Below, one piece after another: positions 39,763 through 48,195 of a stretch of DNA of 64,000 nt. The notes below the pieces were generated by a model, which did not search any database, was not told where the DNA came from, and saw only the letters and a list, made by a program, of their open reading frames with translations. Location: positions 248,001-312,000 of the forward strand of contig NZ_FNJC01000003.1 in assembly GCF_900104305.1 (NCBI RefSeq), written 5' to 3'. Positions within the stretch are counted from its first letter, which is position 1. Each line of letters starts with the position of its first letter. This stretch comes from Filomicrobium insigne. Lineage in GTDB: Bacteria; Pseudomonadota; Alphaproteobacteria; Rhizobiales; Hyphomicrobiaceae. Position numbers and translations under genes: made by a program.

Positions 39763-41627
39763 TGGCTTACAAAACAATCGTCGAAGACAACATTGACATT
39801 CTCGTCGCCGGTGCAGGTCTTGGTGGCAGCGGCGCGGCCTGGGAGGCCAGGTTCTGGGGGCAGGATAAGAAGATCGTTATCGCCGAGAAGGCCAATATCG
39901 ATCGCTCTGGCGCAGTTGCCCAAGGCCTGTACGCCATCAACTGCTACATGGGTACACGGTGGGGCGAGAATAATCCGGAAGACCACGTCCGTTACGCGCG
40001 CATCGACCTGATGGGATTGGTGCGTGAGGATCTGCTGTTCGATATGGCCCGTCACGTCGATTCGACGGTGCATCAGTTCGAGGAGTGGGGCCTGCCCATT
40101 ATGAAGAACCCGAAGACCGGTCGCTATCTGCGGGAAGGTCGATGGCAGATCATGATTCATGGCGAGTCCTACAAGCCCATCGTTGCCGAGGCCGCCAAGA
40201 AATCCGCGGACAAGGTCTTCAACCGCATCTGCCTCACCCATCTGCTGATGGATGAGAGCAAACCAAACCGCGTTGCCGGCGCCGTCGGCTTCAACGTCCG
40301 CACCGGCAACTACCACGTATTCAAGTCCAAGACCGTGATCTGCGGCGCAGGTGGTGCGTCCAATATCTTCAAGCCGCGTTCGGTCGGCGAAGGTTCGGGT
40401 CGTACTTGGTACGCGCCGTGGTCGTCCGCATCCGCCTATGGCCTCATGATCGAAGCCGGCGCAAAGATGACACAGATGGAGAACCGTATCGTCCTGGCGC
40501 GCTTCAAGGACGGCTATGGTCCAGTCGGTGCCTACTTCCTGCATCTGAAGACCTATACTCAGAACGGCTTGGGCGAGGAGTATGAATCCAAGTGGTTCCC
40601 CGAGCTGCAAGAAAGGGTGGGTAAGGAATATCTGGATCCGGAAGCTTCGCACTTGACCCACAGGCCGATCCCGACCTGCCTGCGCAACCATGCTCTGATC
40701 AGTGAAGTGAATGCGGGCCGCGGCCCCATCCACATGGTGACGATGCAGGCATTCCAAGATCCCCATCTCGAAGAGGTTGGCTGGGAAAACTTTCTTGGCA
40801 TGACCATCGGCCAGGCCGTGTTGTGGGCCTCCACCGACGTCGACCCCAAGAACGAGAACCCCGAACTAACTACATCCGAGCCCTACGTTATGGGGTCGCA
40901 TGCGACATGCTCGGGCGCTTGGTGCTCGGGTCCCGAGGACGTTTCGCCGCCCGAGTATTTCTGGGGCTACAACCGTATGACGACGGTCGAAGGCCTGTTC
41001 GGCGCCGGCGACGCGGTCGGCGGCACGCCACATGCGTTCTCGTCTGGCTCGTTTACTGAGGGCCGGCTCGCGGCAAAGGCCGCCTGCAAGTATATCGACG
41101 ACGGCAAGGCCGAGGGCATTGTCGTGTCGGACGCGCAAATCGAACGCCGCAAAAAAGAGATCTACAAACCGCTCGAGCACTATAAGATATTCCGCAATGC
41201 GGTCGTGGCAGGAGATGTCAATCCCCACTACATCAATCCCAAGCAGGGCCTAGAACGCTTGCAGAAGCTCATGGACGAGTACTGTGGCGGCGTAACCGTC
41301 AGCTACATGACCAACGAGAAGCTCCTGAATATCGCTCTTAAAAAGCTCAAGGTTATGGAAGAAGATCTCGAGAGCGTGGCTGCAAAGGATATTCACGAGT
41401 TGCTGCGAGCTTGGGAGTTGAAACATCGGCACCGCGCAGCAGAATGCGTCACGCAGCATACCTTGTTCCGCAAGGAGACCCGCTGGCCGGGCTACTACTA
41501 CCGCGGTGACGCCATGAAGCTGGACGATGAGAACTGGCACGTGCTGACAGTTTCCCGCCGCGATCCGCAAACTGGGGAATACACCATGGAGAAAGCGCCC
41601 TGCTATCACCTAGTCGAGGACAAGTAA
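39762..41627 (+). CDS. aprA: adenylylsulfate reductase alpha subunit AprA
   Basis: Flavoprotein that forms APS from sulfite and AMP in the oxidative direction. The 621 residues begin with the FAD-binding ILVAGAGLGGSGAAWEARFW near residue 12. RSGAVAQGLYAINCYMG and GEGSGRTWYAPWSSASAYGL are typical AprA segments, and HATCSGAWCSGPEDVSP lies near residue 383. Length is within the family range. It is translationally coupled to aprB. A structured hairpin follows its stop. Confidence 0.97.
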   Translation: MAYKTIVEDNIDILVAGAGLGGSGAAWEARFWGQDKKIVIAEKANIDRSGAVAQGLYAINCYMGTRWGENNPEDHVRYARIDLMGLVREDLLFDMARHVDSTVHQFEEWGLPIMKNPKTGRYLREGRWQIMIHGESYKPIVAEAAKKSADKVFNRICLTHLLMDESKPNRVAGAVGFNVRTGNYHVFKSKTVICGAGGASNIFKPRSVGEGSGRTWYAPWSSASAYGLMIEAGAKMTQMENRIVLARFKDGYGPVGAYFLHLKTYTQNGLGEEYESKWFPELQERVGKEYLDPEASHLTHRPIPTCLRNHALISEVNAGRGPIHMVTMQAFQDPHLEEVGWENFLGMTIGQAVLWASTDVDPKNENPELTTSEPYVMGSHATCSGAWCSGPEDVSPPEYFWGYNRMTTVEGLFGAGDAVGGTPHAFSSGSFTEGRLAAKAACKYIDDGKAEGIVVSDAQIERRKKEIYKPLEHYKIFRNAVVAGDVNPHYINPKQGLERLQKLMDEYCGGVTVSYMTNEKLLNIALKKLKVMEEDLESVAAKDIHELLRAWELKHRHRAAECVTQHTLFRKETRWPGYYYRGDAMKLDDENWHVLTVSRRDPQTGEYTMEKAPCYHLVEDK

Positions 41628-41630
41628 CAA

Positions 41631-41674
41631 TGACCTTTGGACGGCGTAACTGTGTTTAACGTCCAATTTGGTCA
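41631..41674 (+). repeat. two-tier hairpin after aprA
   Basis: TGACC and GGTCA form an outer stem, and TGGACG and CGTCCA an inner stem, with small bulges between. No T-run follows and another gene starts 18 bases later. It may set relative mRNA levels of aprBA against the downstream genes. Confidence 0.5.
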
Positions 41675-41691
41675 CTAAGGATTAGGCGAGC

Positions 41692-42099
41692 ATGTCGATG
41701 TTGATGTCTTCTGATGGTCCGGTCATTGCGCGCGCCGGAGATGCGCGCGCAAATATCATCGATAAAACTGACGAGGAAATAAAGGCCATAGCCGATCCGC
41801 TGTGGCTCGAACTCATCACGAATTCCAACGAAGGAAAATATGGAGAGTTCGTCAAGAATTTCTCCAGTTCGATGGCGCGTGCGATGAACCAAGTCACGGC
41901 TGGCCATCAGTTCGCCAATAGCGAACTTGCCAGAAACCTTACCACCGACAGTGACTATCTCGGTATTATCCGCCGCGGCGAGCACGTGACCGTTCTCTAC
42001 CGGCAGCGTAGCTCGAAAAAGGAGGGTGAATGGCTTGGTCGACTCGTCCTCGGCTATGAGGACGGAAAGATCAAAATTTTCGGCGCCTCCCTATTCTGA
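41692..42099 (+). CDS. unknown protein of the apr cluster
   Basis: 135-residue soluble protein with no recognised domain, no Cys and no signal peptide. The composition is mixed alpha/beta: an N-terminal helical part (DEEIKAIADPLWLELITNSN), then strands ending WLGRLVLGYEDGKIKIFGAS. The alternation faintly suggests an NTF2-like small fold, but this is only a guess. It sits 64 bases after aprA and 16 bases before a SlyD-like gene, so it probably belongs to the sulfur-oxidation transcript. Confidence 0.7.
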   Translation: MSMLMSSDGPVIARAGDARANIIDKTDEEIKAIADPLWLELITNSNEGKYGEFVKNFSSSMARAMNQVTAGHQFANSELARNLTTDSDYLGIIRRGEHVTVLYRQRSSKKEGEWLGRLVLGYEDGKIKIFGASLF

Positions 42100-42115
42100 G
42101 AAGTCTGGCTTCGAC

Positions 42116-42628
42116 ATGAACGACACAATCCGCGATGGCAAGTTTGTAGAGCTCACCTATAAGGTGTCCGACAAGAGAACTCGTCAGGTTCTCACCATGG
42201 TTGAATTCCCGTTGGCCTATATTCACGGGCAAAACGAAATTTTGTCCCCTTCTGTTCATGCCCAACTGGAGGGCAGATCCGAAGGCGAAATCATCGAGGT
42301 GCCGCTCGACGGCGGTCTTATTTTTGGCGCGCGCGATGAGAGTTTAGTATTTACGGATCTCGTTGAGAACGTTCCGGAAGAGTATCGAGAAGTCGGCACC
42401 TCGATCCTGATGGAGAACGACAAGGGCGAGACCCGCAGTTTTATCGTGACGAAGGTCGACGATGAGACGGTGACCGTCGATGGCAACAATCCTCTTTGCG
42501 GCAGGGAGATCGTTTTTACGCTCGAGATTCTTGCAGTGCGTGAGCCGACCGAAGAAGAAGCAAAAGCAGGTGGACCGATCAACGCGCCTCTGGAGGGCAT
42601 TGATCCGTCACTTATGCGACCTGTCTGA
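42116..42628 (+). CDS. SlyD-like FKBP-type peptidyl-prolyl isomerase
   Basis: 170-residue protein with the SlyD layout: an N-terminal FKBP half (VELTYKVSDKRTRQV), an inserted-flap region and the typical VTKVDDETVTVDGNNPLCGREI segment near residue 120, ending REPTEEEAKAGG. The His-rich metal-binding tail of SlyD is absent. In the FKBP half several active-site aromatic positions look altered, so it may act mainly as a chaperone. The position after aprMBA suggests help in folding or cofactor loading of Apr proteins, which is inference. Confidence 0.82.
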   Translation: MNDTIRDGKFVELTYKVSDKRTRQVLTMVEFPLAYIHGQNEILSPSVHAQLEGRSEGEIIEVPLDGGLIFGARDESLVFTDLVENVPEEYREVGTSILMENDKGETRSFIVTKVDDETVTVDGNNPLCGREIVFTLEILAVREPTEEEAKAGGPINAPLEGIDPSLMRPV

Positions 42629-42662
42629 GCAACATTTCGGTATCCAATTCAAAAGGTGCCCT

Positions 42663-42821
42663 ATGAGCGACCCAAAACCCATCACTAAAGTTCCCGACGG
42701 CCACTCGCGCTATCTGACAACGCGCCAAAAGCAGCCCAATGAAAAAGGGTTTGTTGGCTATGAGACCGTGTGGGAACCCTTCCAGAAGGAAGCCGAATAC
42801 AAGACTCCGAAGCGGCCGTAG
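42663..42821 (+). CDS. 52-residue protein at the end of the apr cluster
   Basis: Very small hydrophilic protein beginning MSDPKPITKVPDGHSRY and containing GFVGYETVWEPFQKEAEY. It has no Cys and no membrane helix. It starts 34 bases after the SlyD-like gene and is followed by a long hairpin, consistent with a last operon gene. The function is unknown. Confidence 0.6.
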   Translation: MSDPKPITKVPDGHSRYLTTRQKQPNEKGFVGYETVWEPFQKEAEYKTPKRP

Positions 42822-42845
42822 GCGCCGTACCGCAGCGTAGCTGAG

Positions 42846-42880
42846 AATGCGTGCAGCGTGATCACCGCGCTGCACGCATT
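42846..42880 (+). terminator. 13-bp perfect hairpin closing the apr cluster
   Basis: AATGCGTGCAGCG and CGCTGCACGCATT pair perfectly around a 9-base loop. The T-tract is absent, so termination efficiency is uncertain. Confidence 0.55.
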
Positions 42881-42986
42881 GCTGCTGACACAAACATATC
42901 ATGAGTATTGGGTGTAGCTGGATGTGGCGATGGCGACCGTTGGGACGCGTTGAGCGCGCGCGCAATCGACAGGCAAGACCACTACC

Positions 42987-43745
42987 ATGATCATCGCGCA
43001 AATCTCCGATACCCATATTGCCCTGGATATACCTGATGCGGATCGGCGGGCGACGGATCTTGCGCTCAGCATCGCCGACATCAACGCGCTCGATCCGCTT
43101 CCAGATGTAATCGTGCATACGGGCGATATCGTCCACAACGGCCGGCAGGACGAATACGCTCAGGCAGCGGCCATTCTGGCTAACGCACGTGCGCCTGTGT
43201 ATGTACTGGCTGGAAACAAAGATAACAGGACAGCGCTACGCGAAACGTTCGCGGCGGATGGCTATCTGGCGCCGAACCTCGACTTCATCCAGTACGCGAT
43301 CGAAAGATATCCGGTACGACTGCTTGCTCTTGATACCTCGAGTGTTGGCAACAAGGGCGACTTCTGTCCCGAGCGGCTCAGACATCTGGCCGGCTTAGTT
43401 GCAGCAGAGGCGACAAAGCCCATCGTCGTGTTCGCCCACCACCCGCCTTTCGTGGTGTCAGAAGGGCCTGAGCCTGTTCACTTTGAAAGTTTGGAAGTCA
43501 TGTCTGAACTCAGCACGTTGCTGCGTCGATCAGGTCGGATCGTTGCGGTCTGTAGTGGCCATGTTCACCGCTCAGTTTCTAGTGAGCTCGAGGGCATCCC
43601 CGCAATAGTGGCACCGAGCATCGCGACGGCTCTGCGATATGGCAGCTACCCGCCTCATATGCAGCAGAAGCCCGTGTATTATGTCCATCGTTTTGATCCG
43701 GTCCGGGGCTTCAGCACGGAAACAAGAGTCGCGGGCGACGCGTGA
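42987..43745 (+). CDS. calcineurin-like phosphodiesterase (CpdA/Icc type)
   Basis: Cytoplasmic metallophosphoesterase of 252 residues resembling class III cyclic-nucleotide phosphodiesterases. Metal-ligand motifs are QISDTHI, IVHTGDIVHNG, FAHHPPF and CSGHVHRS. The usual GNHD motif reads AGNKDN near residue 76, with Lys in place of the catalytic His, which could change activity or substrate. A cyclic-AMP role cannot be assumed. It follows the apr cluster after a hairpin and may be separately transcribed. Confidence 0.85.
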   Translation: MIIAQISDTHIALDIPDADRRATDLALSIADINALDPLPDVIVHTGDIVHNGRQDEYAQAAAILANARAPVYVLAGNKDNRTALRETFAADGYLAPNLDFIQYAIERYPVRLLALDTSSVGNKGDFCPERLRHLAGLVAAEATKPIVVFAHHPPFVVSEGPEPVHFESLEVMSELSTLLRRSGRIVAVCSGHVHRSVSSELEGIPAIVAPSIATALRYGSYPPHMQQKPVYYVHRFDPVRGFSTETRVAGDA

Positions 43746-44175
43746 CAGGCGAGTAAGAATTCTTCGGCAGCAGTGTCCTTGGCTACCCCATGAATGGAGG
43801 CTCCCCACCCACAATCCGTACAACGCAGGCTCCGCAGAGCGAAGAAGAAACCGTCAGTGCGCGCCACCAAACGGCACCTAACTGTTCTGCAGAGGAGAAG
43901 GTCAGAATGGTGCGCAACGGCATGCGCGGTGGAGGGAGTTTCATCGAGTTCCGCGGAAACACATGATGCATCCGCGTTGAGACGTCGAGCCGCGACATCG
44001 GCTTTTCAGCGTTTTTCGATAACCTGCGAAAATGCGACCGTTATCGCAATGCACAAGTACTACAAGCCTAGAACATCTTGACGATGGACGAAAATCGCGC
44101 GTACAGTGAAGAAAAAGCAATACTAACCCCCAGAAAACGCCTCCGATGACGTGAGCAAACCTGAGGGAGATTGCT
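43746..44175. other. non-coding interval before the PAPS-reductase-like gene
   Basis: 430 bases with no gene that can be supported. Short frames on both strands lack plausible starts or family matches. Confidence 0.4.
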
Positions 44176-44793
44176 ATGACACAAGTTGATGACATCCTCG
44201 GAACAACTGCGGAGATGGATACATCCTCTTTCCTCCGATATTTGATCAGGGAAAGATTTCCGCAAAAAACTGTGGTGACTTGCTCGCTCAGAGCTCGCAG
44301 TGTCGTTGTGCTGAAGCTGATCTCGGAGATCGACCCGGCCACGCCCATCGTATTTTGCCACATGCCGAACCTCTTTCCCGAAAGCCGGGAATATTTCGCC
44401 AAGCTTGTCAGTGAACTTGGCTTGCGCGACATCCGCGAACCTGCCGAGGACCATGGGGTGTTGCCCGGTGACTGCGATCACAGTGAAGGGCTGTGGGCGG
44501 AGGACCCGGATGCTCATACCAGGGCCTACATGATTGCCCACCTGAACGAGGCGCTTGCGGGTTTCGACTGCTGGATTCGTGCGGCATACCATTGCCCGTA
44601 TCCTGACACGCCAGGCCCGCGTGTAGTGCAGGAAGGCCGGCTGATCCGGATTGATCCGCTGGCGTCCTGGAGCCAAAGTCAGGTGCAGGGCTTCATGCAG
44701 GAGCATGGTTTGTCCTATCATCCCCTGGCAATGTCGGGTCGCTCGCAGCCGCCAAAGGACGAAGCCGAAGTTGTGACAACTTTTGCCTTCTGA
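44176..44793 (+). CDS. degenerate PAPS/APS-reductase-like protein
   Basis: 205-residue protein whose pattern follows the CysH/adenine-nucleotide alpha-hydrolase fold: TCSLRARSVVVLKLISEIDPATPIVF at the PP-loop, FPESREYFAKLVSELGL, and near residue 160 LIRIDPLASWSQSQV followed by HGLSYHPLA. The PP-loop SGGKDS is replaced by SLRARS, and the C-terminal catalytic ECGxH Cys motif is missing. It is therefore unlikely to reduce PAPS. A binding, regulatory or different nucleotide-transfer role is possible. It lies near sat and aprMBA. Confidence 0.75.
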   Translation: MTQVDDILGTTAEMDTSSFLRYLIRERFPQKTVVTCSLRARSVVVLKLISEIDPATPIVFCHMPNLFPESREYFAKLVSELGLRDIREPAEDHGVLPGDCDHSEGLWAEDPDAHTRAYMIAHLNEALAGFDCWIRAAYHCPYPDTPGPRVVQEGRLIRIDPLASWSQSQVQGFMQEHGLSYHPLAMSGRSQPPKDEAEVVTTFAF

Positions 44794-45447
44794 ACACGCA
44801 GCGATCGCGGCAGTCAATCGAGCTGCAATCGACAGGACTTCTGTAGCGGGGCAAGTGAGCCCCGCACCTCAGAATACATCGCACGCGTTGCTGTCCACCG
44901 GACAGAGTGAGTAATACCGATGACGGCACCCCCGACCACCGCGCTTCTAGCGCGTAGCGACTTCGCTTTCACGCGAGAGAGGTCGTGCAACATCCTGCCG
45001 GTGCACGCGGCTAGCGGGCTGATGATGCGCCAGATGTCCAGGTGGTTCAGTCAGCATTGGGGACTATGCAGCGTCTCTTCTTGATCTCAAAATAAGCTGG
45101 CCATTCTGGATTTCGCAGCAGGGTTGCGCAATATCAGTCCCATCTAGCAACCGCTTTGAGTATTTTCGAAACTGGTCTGTCACTCGCGCGGCTGACGGAC
45201 GGTACTTGATTACACCGACCGCGACGCTGCGTGGGCGGATGCTCGTGCCATCTGGTACTCCCCGCCCGATGCTGCCGCGCGCGCAGCGTTCTCCGCTGTC
45301 ACTGATTGGTCCTTTTGCTCCATACAAATTGCGGATGGAGACGATAGACGTTCGGTCTCCACTAGCGTGATCGATGAAGAAAGCTTTGCTGCAACCTCGC
45401 CCTTGCGTATGAGGGTCAGAAAATTGGCAACCGATAAAGGGGGGAAA
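44794..45447. other. long non-coding interval
   Basis: 654 bases without a supportable gene. A 56-codon frame starts near 44921 and open frames run toward 45448, but none has a recognisable product or a good ribosome site. Confidence 0.4.
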
Positions 45448-45999
45448 ATGAATCCGATACACTTCGCCTACGACAACCGTATCATATGGCGCACCATCAT
45501 CATCAGTGCGCTGCTGGTGGCAGGAGCCGTAAGCGTCGTCCTTATTGAGAAGGACCCCTCGTTTCCACAATGGCTGTATTACGTGGTGGTCCTGGCAATC
45601 CCGATCTACGCTTTCAAATTGATCCGCGCGGTTCTGAAAATCGTGCAGCCGGCGCCAGCGATCACAATAAGTGACAGTGGCATACGCGATGCATCCTGGG
45701 GGCGTACGACGGTCCCATGGCAAGCAATTCTGAGGATCAAGGAAACGAGAGTTTCCAGAAAGTTGGGTGGGGTTATTTTCTTCCTGGATGCTGAGAAGAT
45801 GGATTGGATGCCCGGCCCCATTCAGTTGAAGCTGGCCAATTGGATCAGAGGCGTTAGAGCGGGGCAACCTGGAGAGCAGATTGTTCTTATGCTGACGCCT
45901 TCCGCCGCGCTTCAAGTGAGCTTCGATGAACTCATCAATGCCATAAAACGCCAAGCTTCAATTGCTGGAGTCCCGTTCGAAGGCGAATCAACGATCTGA
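45448..45999 (+). CDS. two-helix membrane protein, STM3941-like
   Basis: 183-residue protein starting at ATG 45448, preceded by GGGGGGAAA. Two membrane helices lie near residues 13-34 and 43-64, then a cytoplasmic beta-rich domain resembling the STM3941 group: APAITISDSGIRDASWGRTTVPWQAI. A frame open to 45367 adds 27 unconserved residues. The function is unknown. Confidence 0.68.
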   Translation: MNPIHFAYDNRIIWRTIIISALLVAGAVSVVLIEKDPSFPQWLYYVVVLAIPIYAFKLIRAVLKIVQPAPAITISDSGIRDASWGRTTVPWQAILRIKETRVSRKLGGVIFFLDAEKMDWMPGPIQLKLANWIRGVRAGQPGEQIVLMLTPSAALQVSFDELINAIKRQASIAGVPFEGESTI

Positions 46000-46140
46000 G
46001 AAAGGGGTTCATCTTCTCATCGGTAGTCATCACCTTCGATCGTAGGTCACCCCCCTAAAGTGGTCATTTGGTCCTTATATTGGCCAGCCTCCAAGGTGTG
46101 AAAGAAACGTCACGAACGCCGTCCGTCAGGGCTCAACGCA

Positions 46141-46174
46141 CATGGCCGTAGAGTAGATTTCCCCTACGGCCATG
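46141..46174 (-). terminator. 11-bp perfect hairpin downstream of the 39-residue peptide gene
   Basis: CATGGCCGTAG and CTACGGCCATG pair perfectly around 12 bases. It lies 22 bases beyond the stop of the small minus-strand gene, but no T-run follows. Confidence 0.45.
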
Positions 46175-46195
46175 TCGCGCCATGGATTGGTGAGC

Positions 46196-46315
46196 TTACT
46201 TGCCGCCGTAGTTGGTGCCGAGATAGCCGTGCACGGTGATGGGGTCTGCTTGCGCAGCAGAGACGCCGGCCGCCAGTGCGAGCGCGACGACAAGCGAAGT
46301 GAGGATACGTCTCAT
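46196..46315 (-). CDS. 39-residue exported peptide
   Basis: A very small gene with a strong AAAAAGGAGATGATC ribosome site before ATG 46315. The product begins MRRILTSLVVALALAAG, a compact signal peptide cleaved near AQA, leaving about 16 residues: DPITVHGYLGTNYGGK. It has no Cys. The clear start signal, signal peptide and hairpin beyond the stop argue that it is real. No function is known. Confidence 0.65.
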   Translation of the reverse strand: MRRILTSLVVALALAAGVSAAQADPITVHGYLGTNYGGK

Positions 46316-46653
46316 GATCATCTCCTTTTTATCTGACGTGTGGCGGTTCCCGCCTACACGTTCTTAACTTCGCTATAGAAGCTGGAAGGGTTACACACCT
46401 CGCGACCCTGTGATGATCATGTCATGTGAGCCCCCCGCACAGAGAGGGCCGGTTACTCGCATGCGGGGCTTGTCTGAGAGGTCGACAATTTTGTTCGCTG
46501 CGTGACGATAGAACCTCCTACCGCCCAAAGCCGGATTTTGACGAAGCGGGCCGTTGGCGTCTGCCCTTTGGCGCGCTATCGAAGACAAGCGGCATTTGCG
46601 AGGGGTGCTAGAGCACGTGCCGGTAAGTTTTAAGTACGGGGGAGAAAAAGCGT
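46316..46653. other. divergent promoter interval
   Basis: 338 bases between the minus-strand peptide gene and the plus-strand alpha/beta hydrolase gene. No gene is supportable. It must contain promoters for both sides. Confidence 0.4.
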
Positions 46654-48195
46654 ATGGCAACCATCGTCACCGTCCACGGCACGTTCGCCAGTGGGCCGCT
46701 GGAGGGCACAAAGTGGTGGCAGCGCGGCAGCAGGTTCACAACCCAATTGCAGAACAGCGTCGAGGGGGACGACGGTACGCTCAAAATCGAGCCCTGCGTG
46801 TGGGACGGTCTCAATAGTGAGACGTCGCGGCGCGCGGCAGGCAAGCAACTTATGGAAAAGCTGACGGCGCTGGAAACAGCGGGAGAGCCATTCGTCGTTG
46901 TCGGTCACAGCCACGGAGGTTCTGTAATCAGCGCGGCGCTCCTGCATAGTGCAAAACAACGCGAGCCGCTCAGCGGCATGCAGCGATGGATCACCGTTGG
47001 CACCCCCTTTATCAAAACGGAACGCCAGCGCTTCCTGTTCTCGCGGCTCGGGATCTTCGGCAAAGCCATTTATCTCACACTGCTGACGTTCCTGATCCTC
47101 GGCATTCTCTCTGTCTTTGTCGGGGCCGACGACCGAGAGCCGATGCTGTGGGCGCTGGCCGCATTGACGTTTGGCGGCCCAATCACCGTGTTCTATGCCA
47201 TCCTCCGCTACATGGAATCTCGTCGCTCATTGCGGTTCAACCGCGGCTTGCTGGGGTTCGCGGCAGATCACTACGCCAATCGCTGGCTTTCACTTTGGCA
47301 CGCTAAGGATGAAGCAGTCCAAAGCTTGAAAGCCATCAAGAGCCTCGACATCGAGATCTTCTCCCGTGAGTTCGCCGCATCAAGTCTAAACCTGCTGGCG
47401 ATTGCGATCATACCGCTTCTCTGTCTTCTGACATTGACCTCCGAGCCGATGATGGATGCCATTGCGTCTCATGTATTTGCGCGGATCGATGGGGCAGCGG
47501 TGGACGAGCTGTATCCATCTGGCGGAAGCAACATCTTTGAGAACGCTGCTGTTCTGTTCATTGGCCTTCTCGTTTTGCCGACAAGCCTCATCCTTCCTCC
47601 CGAAGCCTTTCGGGATATGTCGATGGGCGGAGAACTCGGATTGCTTGCTGCAGGTATCGCCGTGTTGCTCGTTGGCGCAGTCTTTTTGACCTGGGCGTTC
47701 AATGGCCTCGCGCGCGTGGTCAGTCACGGGCTCAGTCATGTCCTTAACCCGATGACACTGTCGCAATTAAAGGCTTTGGCCTACGGAAGTGACGCTCGTG
47801 AAGATCTCGCAATCGATGCCTCAGAATGGCCTGTATGGCTGACAAAAGGATTCCCGCCGCTGCCACCCGAGATCGCAGATGGGATCGAGCGAGAGAGCGA
47901 TCACGCGATTGGACGTGCGATCCCTAAATTCAGGAATATCGTTGAGAGTTTGGCTGCGGCGGAAACACCGGAGGCCACATCCGATGTTCTTGCCGATTAC
48001 CTGACCTGGCAGGAACTGATCCACACGTCCTATTTCGATGAGGATCGGTTTGCCAAGCTGCTGGCTTATACGATCGGTCAGTGCGAAGGCTTCCGCCTAA
48101 CCGCAAGTTTCGAGCAGGATGCTGACTACCCAGAAATAGCAAAGTCATACGCTGCGATCGTAACCGCTGCTTATGCCACCACGGTCAAGGGGTAG
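46654..48195 (+). CDS. alpha/beta hydrolase with embedded membrane domain
   Basis: 513-residue protein. The N-terminal alpha/beta-hydrolase part has TIVTVHGTFASG (oxyanion region) and the nucleophile elbow VVGHSHGGS with Ser86. After about residue 130, five hydrophobic helices follow (for example AIYLTLLTFLILGILSVFVG, and LGLLAAGIAVLLVGAVFLTW near 335), then a 130-residue soluble C-terminal part. This arrangement suggests a membrane-bound lipase or esterase. The catalytic acid and His cannot be placed with confidence. Confidence 0.72.
   Translation: MATIVTVHGTFASGPLEGTKWWQRGSRFTTQLQNSVEGDDGTLKIEPCVWDGLNSETSRRAAGKQLMEKLTALETAGEPFVVVGHSHGGSVISAALLHSAKQREPLSGMQRWITVGTPFIKTERQRFLFSRLGIFGKAIYLTLLTFLILGILSVFVGADDREPMLWALAALTFGGPITVFYAILRYMESRRSLRFNRGLLGFAADHYANRWLSLWHAKDEAVQSLKAIKSLDIEIFSREFAASSLNLLAIAIIPLLCLLTLTSEPMMDAIASHVFARIDGAAVDELYPSGGSNIFENAAVLFIGLLVLPTSLILPPEAFRDMSMGGELGLLAAGIAVLLVGAVFLTWAFNGLARVVSHGLSHVLNPMTLSQLKALAYGSDAREDLAIDASEWPVWLTKGFPPLPPEIADGIERESDHAIGRAIPKFRNIVESLAAAETPEATSDVLADYLTWQELIHTSYFDEDRFAKLLAYTIGQCEGFRLTASFEQDADYPEIAKSYAAIVTAAYATTVKG

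Noticed and set aside
39756-40766. Minus-strand 336-codon frame opposite aprA
   Set aside because: It lies wholly inside aprA, whose FAD and substrate motifs are unmistakable.
43783-43998. Minus-strand frame containing SLCGACVVRIVGG, reminiscent of a [2Fe-2S] ferredoxin motif
   Set aside because: Only a dozen residues match, the remaining Cys and fold are absent, and there is no ribosome site, so chance is more likely.
44921-45091. 56-codon plus-strand frame in the gap before the STM3941-like gene
   Set aside because: No ribosome site, no signal peptide and no family-like composition.
45064-45954. Minus-strand 296-codon frame opposite the STM3941-like gene
   Set aside because: The plus-strand gene has a ribosome site and membrane helices; the minus frame has no recognisable sequence.
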